Shown piece after piece: positions 53,230-62,793 of a DNA stretch of 64,000 nucleotides. A program made the translations under genes and the position numbers. The notes beneath the pieces are model-generated. The model was not told where the DNA came from, did no database searches, and saw only the letters and a list, made by a program, of their open reading frames with translations. The number at the start of each line of letters is the position of its first letter. Position 1 is the first letter of the stretch. The DNA is from Muricoccus roseus. Lineage in GTDB: Bacteria > Pseudomonadota > Alphaproteobacteria > Acetobacterales > Acetobacteraceae. The DNA lies in NCBI RefSeq assembly GCF_900141905.1, contig NZ_FQZF01000002.1, positions 124,001 to 188,000 on the forward strand. The letters are read 5' to 3'.

Positions 53230-54473
53230 CCCGTGCGATGCCCCGCATCGACGCCGATCGCCTCTGGGCCCGCCTCATGGCCCTGGCCGAAATTGGCGCC
53301 ACGCCGGCGGGCGGCGTGAACCGCCAGGCGCTGAGCGCGGGCGAGATCGAGGCCTGGCGCCTCCTGATCGGCTGGGCCGAGGCGGCGGGCATGCAGGCCT
53401 CCACCGATCCGGCGGGGAACCTCTTCCTCGTTCTGCCCGGGCGCGACCGCGGCCTGCCGCCTCTGATGATGGGCAGCCATATCGACACCCAGCCGACGGG
53501 CGGAAAGTTCGACGGCGCCTTCGGCGTGCTCGCCGCGCTGGAAGCCGCCGAAAGCCTGGACGCTACCCCCGAGCGGGACGTGGTGGTGGTGGCCTGGATG
53601 AATGAGGAAGGCAGCCGCTTCGCCCCGGGCATGATGGGCTCGGAAGCCTTCGCCGGCGTCCGTGCGCTGGAGGAGGTCCTGGCGGCCCGCGACGCGGCTG
53701 GCACCACCGTCGCCGAGGCACTGGCCACGCTGCAGGCGGCCTTTCCGCATCTCCCCTGCCGTCCCCTCGGCTTTCCCATCGGCTTCTACCTGGAGCCGCA
53801 TATCGAGCAGGGACCGCTGCTGGAGCAGCGCGGCACGCCCATCGGCATCGTCACGGGAATCCAGGGCAAGAAGACCTATGAAATCGCGGTGGAGGGCGCG
53901 GAGGGCCATGCGGGCACGCTCGACATGGCCGACCGCCGCGACGCCCTGGCCGCCTTCGCCCGCATGGCCAATGCCATGTTCCGGGAGGTAGGGGCCGCCG
54001 ACCCCGCCGTGAAGTTCACCATCGGCATGGCGCGCGTGGAGCCCAACGCGCCTTCCGTCGTGCCGTCGCGCGTGACCTTCCGTATCGACCTGCGCCACCC
54101 GGAGAATGCCGCGCTGGACGCCTTCGGTACCCGGCTGGAGGCGCTGGCGGAAGCCCACGCCCCGCCCTGCACGGTGCAGGTGAAGGTGCTGGTGGATGCG
54201 CCCTCCAACGAATTCGATCCGGATCTTCGCGCCCGGATCGCCGCCGGCGCCGAGGCGCTGGGCCACCCGGCCATGCCCATCCTCTCCGCAGCGGGGCACG
54301 ATGCCCGTCACATGGCGCCGCTCTGCCCCTCCGCCATGATCTTCATCCCCTGCCGCGGTGGCGTGAGCCATGCGGAGCACGAATGGGCCGAACCCGCCCA
54401 TGTGGCCGCAGGCGCCGCCGTGCTTGCCGAGGTGGCGGCCAGCCTCGTCCTGGAAGAGGAGACCGCCGCATGA
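53226..54473 (+). CDS. M20-family Zn-dependent amidase/N-carbamoylase
   Basis: A 415-residue hydantoinase/carbamoylase-family hydrolase. The metal ligands fit: H85 and D96 region in MGSHIDTQPTGGKFDG, E127-E128 in NEEGSRF, the EPHIEQGPLLE motif and GHDARHM. The family includes N-carbamoyl-L-amino-acid hydrolase, beta-ureidopropionase and allantoate amidohydrolase. The GTG start overlaps the upstream stop. It points to a carbamoyl- or amide-bearing intermediate in this pathway. Confidence 0.9.
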   Translation: MTRAMPRIDADRLWARLMALAEIGATPAGGVNRQALSAGEIEAWRLLIGWAEAAGMQASTDPAGNLFLVLPGRDRGLPPLMMGSHIDTQPTGGKFDGAFGVLAALEAAESLDATPERDVVVVAWMNEEGSRFAPGMMGSEAFAGVRALEEVLAARDAAGTTVAEALATLQAAFPHLPCRPLGFPIGFYLEPHIEQGPLLEQRGTPIGIVTGIQGKKTYEIAVEGAEGHAGTLDMADRRDALAAFARMANAMFREVGAADPAVKFTIGMARVEPNAPSVVPSRVTFRIDLRHPENAALDAFGTRLEALAEAHAPPCTVQVKVLVDAPSNEFDPDLRARIAAGAEALGHPAMPILSAAGHDARHMAPLCPSAMIFIPCRGGVSHAEHEWAEPAHVAAGAAVLAEVAASLVLEEETAA

Positions 54474-55387
54474 TCGACATGGCCGAGCTGCCCGTGCAGC
54501 TTCCCGAAGCGCCGCGCAGCGCCGCCGCCGCCCGGGCGCGCTTCTTCAACTCGGGCAACGCCTTCAACATCAAGCTGCCGCCCGTGCCCGCCGCCGGTTT
54601 CGCCGCGGTGCTGGCAGCGGCGGATGCGCCGGATGCCCCCACGGGCCTCCATGCCTGCGACCAGTCCGCCGCCATGGGCTGCCCCTTCCCAGCCACGACC
54701 CCGCTCATGCTGGCGCGCTATGCCCGGATCCGCGCGGGCGAGGCACTCGGCCTCGCCCTGCGGGCCACTGGCCTCATCGCCCATGTGCTGCACGGGGAAG
54801 GGGAGGTGGAGGGGCCGGATGGCTTTGCCTGGGGCCCGGGTGACATTGTCCTGCTCCCCGGCGACCGGCCGCTCAGCCTGCGCGCCACCGCCGACGCCCT
54901 GCTCTGGATTGTCACGAACGAACCGATGCTGGCGCTGGACGGCGCGCTGCCGGGGCCGGCGCCAGTCGAAGCCGTGCATTACCCCGCGGCGGAGATCGAG
55001 CGGCAACTCGCGTTGCTGGCGACGACCACCACCAACCCGAACACCTCCGGCCTCGCCCTGATCTTCTCTTCCGACCGGTTCGAGGCCGCGCGGAACATCA
55101 CGCCGACGCTGACCCTCTCCCTGAACACCCTTTCGCCGGGGAAGGACCAGCCGCCGCACCGGCACAACTCCGCGGCCATCACCCTCGCCCTGCGCGGGGA
55201 GAACTGCCACTCCATGGTCGGCGGGCAGCGCTGCCCCTGGACCACCGGCTCCACCCTCGTCACCCCACCGGGGGAGGCGCATTCGCACCACAATGGCGGC
55301 GCCGTCGGGGCGCGCTTCCTCATCGTGCAGGATGGCGGGCTGCACTACCACGCCCGCACCATGGGCTTCGCCTTCCTGGGCGGCTGA
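54470..55387 (+). CDS. Bicupin, gentisate 1,2-dioxygenase-like
   Basis: A 305-residue two-cupin protein. The second cupin keeps a metal-binding set: PPHRHNSAAITLALRGE (His-x-His) and HSHHNGG. The first (GLALRATGLIAHVLHGEGEVEGPDGF) has lost the usual histidines, as in gentisate-type dioxygenases. It may open an aromatic or heterocyclic ring. ATGA overlap with the amidase gene. An alternative is a non-oxygenase cupin isomerase. Confidence 0.8.
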   Translation: MIDMAELPVQLPEAPRSAAAARARFFNSGNAFNIKLPPVPAAGFAAVLAAADAPDAPTGLHACDQSAAMGCPFPATTPLMLARYARIRAGEALGLALRATGLIAHVLHGEGEVEGPDGFAWGPGDIVLLPGDRPLSLRATADALLWIVTNEPMLALDGALPGPAPVEAVHYPAAEIERQLALLATTTTNPNTSGLALIFSSDRFEAARNITPTLTLSLNTLSPGKDQPPHRHNSAAITLALRGENCHSMVGGQRCPWTTGSTLVTPPGEAHSHHNGGAVGARFLIVQDGGLHYHARTMGFAFLGG

Positions 55388-55524
55388 GCGCGCCAGCCTG
55401 CCCAGGATCGCGCCAACCCGGGCCGCGCGTGACCAGCAAACGGGCGAGGACGGCCACGCCACGGGGCGATCCTATGGCACATGGATTGCCCAGAGGAGGG
55501 CCGATCCAGAAGAAGCCGTCCGGA

Positions 55525-56034
55525 ATGCCAGACCCCCAGGATACGCCGTTCGTCGCCGGCCTGTTCCATGTCGCGATCAAGACCAGCGACCTCGCGGCCA
55601 CCCTTCGCTTCTACAAGGGGGTCATGGGGCTGGCCGATGCCCGCCGCCCTGATTTCGGCTATCCCGGCGCCTGGCTGGCCGTGCCGCTGCCCGGCGGCCA
55701 GGCGCTCATGCACATCTATGCCGGCGGCCCCGCGCTCGGGCCGGAAGGCGTGGCCCCGCGGGGCACGGCCGCCATCGACCATGTCTCGCTCGCCTGCCGG
55801 GGCTATCACGGCTTCATCGCCCGCTTTCGCGAGGCCGGGCTGGACTGGCGCGAGTTCCTCGTCCCCGGCACCAGCCTTTGGCAGCTCTTCGTCTACGACC
55901 CCTCCGGCGTGCAGCTGGAGCTGACCTTCGAGGGCAGCACCGAGGCCGGCCCGCCGCCGGACATGTCCGATGGCCGCCGCTACGTCGCCGGCGCCTCCTT
56001 CTTCGATCCCGCCACCTATCCGAAGCTCTCCTGA
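55525..56034 (+). CDS. VOC-superfamily (glyoxalase/dioxygenase-like) protein
   Basis: A 169-residue vicinal-oxygen-chelate protein. It has GLFHVAIKTSDLAATLRFYKGVMGL and the later DHVSLACRGYHGF and DPSGVQLELTFE, two beta-alpha-beta units that hold a metal. The metal ligands appear to be His in LFHVAIK, His in IDHVSLA and Glu in QLELTF. The start is the ATG nearest the fold; a longer GTG frame from 55429 is less convincing. Could be a lactoylglutathione lyase-like isomerase or extradiol dioxygenase. Confidence 0.78.
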   Translation: MPDPQDTPFVAGLFHVAIKTSDLAATLRFYKGVMGLADARRPDFGYPGAWLAVPLPGGQALMHIYAGGPALGPEGVAPRGTAAIDHVSLACRGYHGFIARFREAGLDWREFLVPGTSLWQLFVYDPSGVQLELTFEGSTEAGPPPDMSDGRRYVAGASFFDPATYPKLS

Positions 56035-56046
56035 AGGGCCGCCGCC

Positions 56047-57009
56047 ATGAACCGTCGCAGCCTCCTCGGCACCACCCTCGCCACGCCTTTCCTGGCCCAC
56101 GCCGCCTTCGCCGCCGATACGGTAAAGGTCGCGGTGTTCAACGTCTCCTCTGCGCTGCCCTTCTATGTCGCGCGCGAACGCGGCTTCTTCGCCGAGGCCG
56201 GGATCGCGGCGGAGGCCGTGCCCTTGCAGGCCGCGCCGCTGATCGTGCAGGCCATGGTGTCCGGCGATGTGGACGGGGCCTCGAACCTCGTCACGCTCGA
56301 GGGCGCGAACATCAATTCGCGCCGGGCCAACACCGCCGTCTACATCGCGCTGAACGGCCAGAGCGCGCGTTACCAGATGGAGCAGTTCGTCGTCCGCCCG
56401 GGATGGGCGGCCAGCAGCCTGAAGGAACTGAAGGGCGCCCGCATCCTCTCCGCGCCCGGCCCCGCCAATATGTCCGCCGCCCGCGCGGTCCTCGCCTCCG
56501 TCGGGCTGCAGGAAGGCCGGGACTACACGCTGACGGAACAGCAGATGGGCGTCCATGTCGGGGCCCTCGCCGCGGGCAGCTTCGATGCCGCCTACACGCT
56601 GGAGCCGCAGGCCACGATCGCCGAGCGGCAGGGCGCCGCGCGCCGGCTCGAGGCCGGGGTGATCGCCACCCACCTCATCGGCCGCCCCGACGCCCAGGCC
56701 TGGGCCGCCGGCGCCGCCCTGACCGGCAAGTTCCTGCAGGAGAAGCCGCAGGTGGCGCAGCGCTTCGCGGCCGCATGGGCGAGGGCCTGCGCAACCATCC
56801 GAAGCGACGCCTCCGTGCGCGAGCTGCTGGTGCCCTTCATGAACACCTCGGCCGAGCTGGCGCCCGCCATTCCCCTGGTGAACTTCCCGATGGTGAAGGA
56901 CATGGCGCCGCAGGACATCGCGGACTTCCAAAAGTTCGTGGACCTTGCGGTGGCGCAGGGCGTCGTGCGCAGCGCGATCGACGTGAAATCCTTCCTGCGG
57001 CCGCTTTGA
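56047..57009 (+). CDS. ABC importer substrate-binding protein (NMT1/SsuA-like)
   Basis: A 320-residue receptor with a Tat-like leader (NRRSLLGTTLATPFLAHAAFA). The mature start VKVAVFNVSSALPFYVARERGFF is the NMT1-type pattern. It belongs to the right operon's importer. Its fold is shared with, but its sequence is not close to, the left-operon receptor, so the two importers should carry different or related ligands. Confidence 0.88.
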   Translation: MNRRSLLGTTLATPFLAHAAFAADTVKVAVFNVSSALPFYVARERGFFAEAGIAAEAVPLQAAPLIVQAMVSGDVDGASNLVTLEGANINSRRANTAVYIALNGQSARYQMEQFVVRPGWAASSLKELKGARILSAPGPANMSAARAVLASVGLQEGRDYTLTEQQMGVHVGALAAGSFDAAYTLEPQATIAERQGAARRLEAGVIATHLIGRPDAQAWAAGAALTGKFLQEKPQVAQRFAAAWARACATIRSDASVRELLVPFMNTSAELAPAIPLVNFPMVKDMAPQDIADFQKFVDLAVAQGVVRSAIDVKSFLRPL

Positions 57010-57014
57010 GCGGA

Positions 57015-57809
57015 ATGGCCTTGAGCAGCATCTCCCCAAGAGAGGCTGCGGTCTCCGTCCGCGGACTCTCCAAGGCCTATCGGGGCCAGCCCGTGCATGA
57101 CGGGCTGAATCTCGACCTCCGCCGTGGCGACATCCTCTCCGTCTTCGGCCCGAATGGCTGCGGCAAATCCACCCTCATCAACATGATGGCGGGGCTGCTG
57201 GAGGCCGATGCGGGATCGGTGTTGTTCGACGGCCGGACGGTGCGGGAGGCCCGCATCGGCTATGTCTTCCAGAACTACCGCGAGGCGCTGCTGCCCTGGC
57301 GCCGCGCCGCCGATAACATCCGCTATCCCCTGAAGCTCATGGGCCAGCCCCGCGCCCGGATCGAGCAGCGGCTGGAGGCGCTAAGCTCCGCCTTCCAGGT
57401 GCGCTTCGACCTCAACCGCTACCCTTACGAGATGTCAGGCGGCCAGCAGCAGCTCGTTTCCGTCATGCGGGCCCTGGCGGTGGAGCCGGAGGTGCTCTTC
57501 CTGGACGAGCCCTTCTCCGCCCTGGACTACGAGACGACGCTATCCCTGCGGGAGCTGCTCGGCCGCGTGCTGAAGGAGAACCGCATCACCGCCATGCTCG
57601 TCTCCCACGACCTCGAGGAATCGATCGCCCTGGCGGACCGCGTGCTGATGCTCACCCGCCGTCCCGCGCGCATCGTGGACGACGTGCCGGTGCCGCTGGC
57701 CTGGCCGCGAGACGCGGCCACGCTCTCCTCGCCGGAGTTTGTCGCCATCAAGAAGCGCTGCCTGGATGTCTTCACCGCCTCTGTCCGCGCCCGGCCGGAG
57801 GCGGCGTGA
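57015..57809 (+). CDS. ABC importer ATPase (SsuB/TauB type)
   Basis: A 264-residue ATPase. Walker A is GPNGCGKSTL, the Q-loop YVFQNYREALLPWRRAADNI, the signature MSGGQQQLVSVMRAL, Walker B VLFLDEPFSALD and the H-loop VSHDLEES. The ATG at 57015 follows GAGCGGA, five bases after the receptor stop. It pairs with the single permease that follows. Confidence 0.9.
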   Translation: MALSSISPREAAVSVRGLSKAYRGQPVHDGLNLDLRRGDILSVFGPNGCGKSTLINMMAGLLEADAGSVLFDGRTVREARIGYVFQNYREALLPWRRAADNIRYPLKLMGQPRARIEQRLEALSSAFQVRFDLNRYPYEMSGGQQQLVSVMRALAVEPEVLFLDEPFSALDYETTLSLRELLGRVLKENRITAMLVSHDLEESIALADRVLMLTRRPARIVDDVPVPLAWPRDAATLSSPEFVAIKKRCLDVFTASVRARPEAA

Positions 57810-58558
57810 TGCGGGGGCTGCTTCCGCCGCTACTCGGCGCCGCGGGATTCATCGCGTTCTGGCAGGTGGCGGTGCTGCTCCGCGTCGCCGATCCCGTGCT
57901 GCTGCCCTCACCGGCGGAGACGGCGCGCGACACCTGGGCGGCCTTCGCCACCGGTACGCTGGCGCAGGACCTGATGCGCACGGTCTGGCGCACCCTCCTC
58001 TCCTTCGCCATTGCCTCCGCGATCGGCGTGCCACTGGGCGTGGCGCTCGGTGCGCGGGAGAGGCTCTACCGCGCCGTCGAGTTCGTGGTGGACTTCTTCC
58101 GCTCCACCCCCGCCTCTGCCCTCTTCCCTCTTTTCCTCGTGCTCTTCGGCACGGGGGAGGCGACGAAGATTGCGGTGGCCGCCTTCGGGGCCGCTCTCGT
58201 GATCCTGTTCAACGCCGCCTATGGGGTGATGAACGCCCGACGCACCCGCGTGCTGGCCGCGAAGGTGATGGGGGCTGGACCGATGCGTCTCCTGACCGAC
58301 GTGCTGGTCTGGGAAGCCCTGCCGCAGATCTTGGTGGGCATGCGCCAGGGCGTCTCGCTCGCCCTGGTCATCGTGGTGGTGGCGGAGATGTTCATCGGCT
58401 CCACCGACGGCATCGGGCAGCGCGTGATCAATGCCCAGATGCTGTTCGAGAGCGGGCTGATGTATGGCGCCATCTTCGTGGCCGGCGCCCTGGGCTACGC
58501 GCTGAACCTGCTGTTTCTCGTCATCGAGAAGCGCTTCGTCCATTGGTCCGGGAAGTAG
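57809..58558 (+). CDS. ABC importer permease (SsuC/TauC type)
   Basis: A 249-residue permease with about six helices and an EAA loop (KVMGAGPMRLLTDVLVWEALPQILVGMR). It uses the ATG inside GTGATG, overlapping the ATPase stop. Only one permease is encoded, so it is probably a homodimer, in contrast to the left-operon importer. It ends the operon. Confidence 0.88.
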   Translation: MRGLLPPLLGAAGFIAFWQVAVLLRVADPVLLPSPAETARDTWAAFATGTLAQDLMRTVWRTLLSFAIASAIGVPLGVALGARERLYRAVEFVVDFFRSTPASALFPLFLVLFGTGEATKIAVAAFGAALVILFNAAYGVMNARRTRVLAAKVMGAGPMRLLTDVLVWEALPQILVGMRQGVSLALVIVVVAEMFIGSTDGIGQRVINAQMLFESGLMYGAIFVAGALGYALNLLFLVIEKRFVHWSGK

Positions 58559-58585
58559 CCGCGGCCACTCCCCGGATGACCCAGC

Positions 58586-59683
58586 CTAGTTCCCGCCGTG
58601 GCGGACAAGATGCGCGGCCAGGGCCGGCACCCGCTCGGACAGCACGATCTTCTGCAGCGGGCTGCGCACCTCCCCCAGCTCGATCTGCATGTTCTCGTCG
58701 ATCACCGGCGGAGAGACCCGCGACTCCTTCAGCCCCAGGCGAATGAGCGCGATGTAGCACTGCCGCGAGGCGCGCAGGACGTTCTGCAGGTCGCCCAGCA
58801 CCCAGACGTTCTCCATTAGGTTCTGGGCCTGCACGATCGGCTTCACCGCCTCCACCCCGCGGGTCAGCGCGGCGCGGGCCTGGTCCGTCCGGCCGAGCAT
58901 ATGGGCCAGCAGCCCCTCGGCGAAGGCGCAGATCACGAGGTTCAGCGCCGAGACCTTGGCATAGTGGACGAGATGGGTGTGGCGTGTCGCCAGCTCGAAG
59001 AAGAAGAGCGCCTGCTCATAGGACTCGTCATAGAGCGAGAGATGGGCGGCCACCGTGGCGAGGGAGACGGTCCAGCGGACATGCCGCCAGTCCACCTTCG
59101 TGCCGGCATCCTCCGCAGCCTTCACGAGCGCCGCGCCTTCAGCCGTGACCGGCCCGGCCTCGGCGAGCAGCCATGCGACCCGCGTCGTTTCCACGGCGTC
59201 GAGCGATTCCGCCGGCTTCTCCAGATAGCGATGGCTCAGGATGGTGAGCGCGGCGGCCCGGAGCACGAACTCGGCTTCGGGGTGGTGGAGGTAGAAGGAG
59301 TGGGCCGCGAGCTCCAGCAGGTGGCGGGAGCGGAAGCGGGAATGATGCAGCTGCACCCGGTCGAGGAAGTTCGCGGGCGAGATGCTCAGCGCCTCGAAGA
59401 ACTCTCCCCGGAGGACCCACTCCGCGGCATCGGCGAGATCGGCGCCGGATTCATCGGTGAGATGGATGTCATAGTCCTGCAGGTCATGCAGCGCCGTGAC
59501 GTTCAGCGTCGCCCGTCCCCGGCTCCCCTCCGCCATCGGCAGCCAGCCCAGCTCCTGGTTGCCCAGGCGCAGCGCAACGTGCCGATCGGCCCACTCGGCC
59601 GGGGCCCGTACCGTCAGAGCGAGGGAAAGCTGGCCTTTCGTTTCCTCCGGAGATGCCTCGATCTCAATCTTTGCTTTGGTCAT
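58586..59683 (-). CDS. 365-aa protein of unknown function
   Basis: The first 90 residues read as a beta-sandwich (IEIEASPEETKGQLSLALTV, VTALHDLQDYDIHL). Residues about 100-365 are helical and TPR-like, with WLLAEAGPVTAEGAALVKAAEDAG and EQALFFFELATRHTH. There is no signal peptide. It lies alone, convergent with the right importer operon and upstream of the secA stop. The N-terminal beta layout resembles that of the LicD-like protein at 6720-8303 only in a general way. I do not recognise a function. Confidence 0.65.
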   Translation of the reverse strand: MTKAKIEIEASPEETKGQLSLALTVRAPAEWADRHVALRLGNQELGWLPMAEGSRGRATLNVTALHDLQDYDIHLTDESGADLADAAEWVLRGEFFEALSISPANFLDRVQLHHSRFRSRHLLELAAHSFYLHHPEAEFVLRAAALTILSHRYLEKPAESLDAVETTRVAWLLAEAGPVTAEGAALVKAAEDAGTKVDWRHVRWTVSLATVAAHLSLYDESYEQALFFFELATRHTHLVHYAKVSALNLVICAFAEGLLAHMLGRTDQARAALTRGVEAVKPIVQAQNLMENVWVLGDLQNVLRASRQCYIALIRLGLKESRVSPPVIDENMQIELGEVRSPLQKIVLSERVPALAAHLVRHGGN

Positions 59684-59804
59684 GATCGTCCGAATCTGGC
59701 CGCAAATTCATGCCCAACGCGGCTCGGGGCGTCAAATCCACACCGGATCGGCGTGGGTCTTGTTATCGTTCCGGAACGGGCGATGGTTGCAGCCCGGGCG
59801 GCCT

Positions 59805-62540
59805 TCACGCCCGCCCGTGGCAGTGCTTGTACTTCTTGCCAGAACCGCAGGGGCAGGGCGCGTTGCGCGGGGTGCGGTCCCAGGTGGAGGGATCATGGGG
59901 ATCGACCCCCTCCGCCACCCGGGCGGCGGCCAGCGGGGCGGCGTTGCCATACTCGCCCAGCGCCGCGTCATAGCCGAGCAGCGGATCGCCGGAATCGGGA
60001 GCGGGATGGCGGGCATCCAGGATGCTGACGGGCTCCGGGCTCGGCATGGGCGCATCCGGGCCCAGATTCACCTGCATGAGCCAGCGCGTGGTCTCCTCGC
60101 GCATCTCGCCCAGCATGGCGTTGAACAGGTTGAACGCCTCGGACTTGTACTCGTTCAGCGGGTCCCGCTGGCCATAGGCGCGGAGCCCGATGCCCTGGCG
60201 CAGATGGTCCAGCGAGAGGAGATGGTCCTTCCACACCTTGTCGAAGACCATGAGGAGGAGGGACTTCTCCACCTCGCGCATGCGCTCGATGCCGATATTG
60301 GCGGCGCGGGCGGCATAGGAGGTCTCCGCCGCCTCCAGGATGCGCTCGCGGATCTGGGTCTCGTCGATGCCCTCCTCGCGGCTCCACTCCACCACAGGCA
60401 GGTCGAGGCCGAGGATCTCCATCACCCGGGATTGCAGGCCCTCCACGTCCCATTGCTCGGGATAGGCGTTCTCGGGAATGGCCGCGGCGACCATGTCGTC
60501 GATCACCTCGCGGCGCATCTCCGCGACGGTCTCCTGAACGTCCTGCGCCTGCATGAAGGACTTGCGCTGGGCATAGACCTCCTTGCGCTGGTCGTTCATC
60601 ACGTCGTCGTATTTCAGCAGGTTCTTGCGCGTGTCGAAGTTGCGCGCCTCGACCTTCTTCTGCGCCTTCTCCAGGGCCTTGTTGATCCAGGGGTGGATGA
60701 TCGCCTCCCCCTCCTTCAGCCCCAGCTTCTCCAGCATCCCGCCCATGCGGTCGCTGCCGAAGATGCGCATCAGGTCGTCTTCCAGGCTGAGGAAGAAGCG
60801 CGACGCGCCCGGGTCGCCCTGGCGGCCGGAGCGGCCACGCAGCTGGTTGTCGATGCGGCGGCTCTCATGCCGCTCCGTGCCGATCACGAAGAGGCCGCCG
60901 GCCTCCTTCACGCGCGCCGCACTGCCTTCCACCTCACGCCGGATCTCGGCGAGGCGTGCCTCGAATTCGGGGCCGTCCGGCTCGCCGGGGAAGGTGGCGC
61001 GGGCCAGCATCTCGGCATTGCCGCCCAGTTTGATGTCGGTGCCGCGGCCGGCCATGTTGGTCGCGATGGTCACGGCGCCCGGGCGCCCGGCCTGGGAGAT
61101 GATCGCCGCTTCCTGCTCATGGTAGCGGGCATTCAGCACCTGGTGCGGCACGCCCTTCTTCTTGAGCAGGTCGGAGATCAGCTCCGACTTCTCGATGCTG
61201 GTCGTGCCGACGAGGCAGGGCTGGCCACGCTCGCGGCATTCCTGGATGAGGTTCGCCACCGCATCGTATTTCTCGCGCGCGGTCCGGTAGACCTCGTCGT
61301 CGGAATCGGCGCGCGCCACCGGCAGGTTGGTGGGAATCTCCACCACTTCCAGCTTATAGATCTCGGCGAACTCGTCGGCCTCGGTGGAGGCCGTGCCGGT
61401 CATGCCGGAGAGCTTGGGATAGAGGCGGAAGTAGTTCTGGAAGGTGATGGAGGCCAGCGTCTGGTTCTCGGGCTGAACCTCGACGCCCTCCTTGGCCTCC
61501 AGCGCCTGGTGCAGCCCGTCGGAATAGCGACGGCCCTCCATCATGCGGCCAGTGAACTCGTCGATGATGACGATCTTGCCGTCGCGCGAGACGATGTAGT
61601 CCACGTCGCGCGAGAAGAGGGTGTGGGCGCGCAGGCTCTGGTTCACATGGTGCACCAGCGTGACGTTGTGGAAGTCGTAGAGGTCGCCTTCCTCCAGCAG
61701 CCCCACCTCGGTGAGCGCGGCCGAGACCGCCTCGTTGCCCGCCTCCGTCAGCGAGACGGTCTTGTTCTTCTCGTCCTTCTCGAAGTTCTCGGCCTCCTGC
61801 GCGATCAGGCGCACCACCGCGTTCACGCGGTTGTAGAGGTCCGAGGTGTCGTCGGTCGGGCCGGAGATGATGAGCGGGGTGCGCGCCTCGTCGATGAGGA
61901 TGCTGTCCACCTCGTCCACGATCGCATAGCTGAAAGGCCGCTGGACCATCTCGTCCAGCCGGTACTTCATGTTGTCGCGCAGGTAATCGAAGCCGAACTC
62001 GTTGTTCGTGCCGTAGGTGATGTCGCAGGCATAGGCGTCGCGGCGCTGCTGGTCCGTCTTGCCGTAGACGATCGTGTCCACCGTCAGGCCCAGCCAGTTG
62101 TAGAGGCGGCCCATCTCCTCGGCGTCGCGGCTGGCGAGGTAGTCGTTCACCGTCACCAGGTGCACGCCCTTGCCCGTCAGGCCGTTGAGATAGGCGGGCA
62201 GCGTCGCGACGAGGGTCTTGCCCTCGCCGGTCTTCATCTCCGCGATGCGGCCCTCATGCAGGACCATGCCGCCGATGAGCTGCACGTCGAAGTGCCGCAT
62301 GCCCAGCACGCGCTTGGAGGCCTCCCGGCACACCGCGAAAGCTTCGGGCAATAGGTTGTCCAGCGCCTCACCATTGGCGAGGCGTTGCCGGAACTCAGGG
62401 GTCTTGGCCTTCAGCGCCTCGTCGGAGAGGGCGGCCATCTGGGGTTCCAGCGCGTTGATGGCCGGCACCCGCGACCGGTAGGCCTTGAGGGCGCGGTCAT
62501 TCGAGGTGCCGAGGATGGCGCGGGCGAGGCGGGCGAACAT
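59805..62540 (-). CDS. secA: Preprotein translocase ATPase SecA
   Basis: The motor of the Sec secretion pathway, acting at the inner membrane with SecYEG. It is 911 residues, the usual length. The N-terminus is [21 protein letters not shown]; Walker A is [17 protein letters not shown]; the DEAD-like box is [20 protein letters not shown]; the C-terminal SEC-C zinc site is [16 protein letters not shown] much longer frame upstream of 62540 is GC-rich shadow. The gene is divergent from the isomerase gene across 253 bp. Confidence 0.97.
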   Translation of the reverse strand: MFARLARAILGTSNDRALKAYRSRVPAINALEPQMAALSDEALKAKTPEFRQRLANGEALDNLLPEAFAVCREASKRVLGMRHFDVQLIGGMVLHEGRIAEMKTGEGKTLVATLPAYLNGLTGKGVHLVTVNDYLASRDAEEMGRLYNWLGLTVDTIVYGKTDQQRRDAYACDITYGTNNEFGFDYLRDNMKYRLDEMVQRPFSYAIVDEVDSILIDEARTPLIISGPTDDTSDLYNRVNAVVRLIAQEAENFEKDEKNKTVSLTEAGNEAVSAALTEVGLLEEGDLYDFHNVTLVHHVNQSLRAHTLFSRDVDYIVSRDGKIVIIDEFTGRMMEGRRYSDGLHQALEAKEGVEVQPENQTLASITFQNYFRLYPKLSGMTGTASTEADEFAEIYKLEVVEIPTNLPVARADSDDEVYRTAREKYDAVANLIQECRERGQPCLVGTTSIEKSELISDLLKKKGVPHQVLNARYHEQEAAIISQAGRPGAVTIATNMAGRGTDIKLGGNAEMLARATFPGEPDGPEFEARLAEIRREVEGSAARVKEAGGLFVIGTERHESRRIDNQLRGRSGRQGDPGASRFFLSLEDDLMRIFGSDRMGGMLEKLGLKEGEAIIHPWINKALEKAQKKVEARNFDTRKNLLKYDDVMNDQRKEVYAQRKSFMQAQDVQETVAEMRREVIDDMVAAAIPENAYPEQWDVEGLQSRVMEILGLDLPVVEWSREEGIDETQIRERILEAAETSYAARAANIGIERMREVEKSLLLMVFDKVWKDHLLSLDHLRQGIGLRAYGQRDPLNEYKSEAFNLFNAMLGEMREETTRWLMQVNLGPDAPMPSPEPVSILDARHPAPDSGDPLLGYDAALGEYGNAAPLAAARVAEGVDPHDPSTWDRTPRNAPCPCGSGKKYKHCHGRA

Positions 62541-62793
62541 CGGGGCAGGCGGTCTCCGGGCAACGCCAGGGGGGCCGCCACCGAAGGACCGCGGCGCGGC
62601 CGGCAGGAGGGGGGCGCACGAGCCCTGTGTGCGAGGGGGAGAGATAGGGAAGGGGGGCCGGTCGGTCAACGAAAGGGCACGCTCCGGCGGCCGGGACGCC
62701 GGGTTGTGATGGGCGGCGCGCCCCAGGGGCGCCTTGTGACGGAACGACCCGTCCGCCATGTTGCGCCCCCTTCCGCCGAGGCTTTGACCCCAG

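Noticed and set aside
59496-62354. A 952-residue open frame antisense to secA.
   Set aside because: It is the mirror of a certain gene in very GC-rich DNA, has a low-complexity Ala/Gly/Arg/Leu/His composition and no motif.
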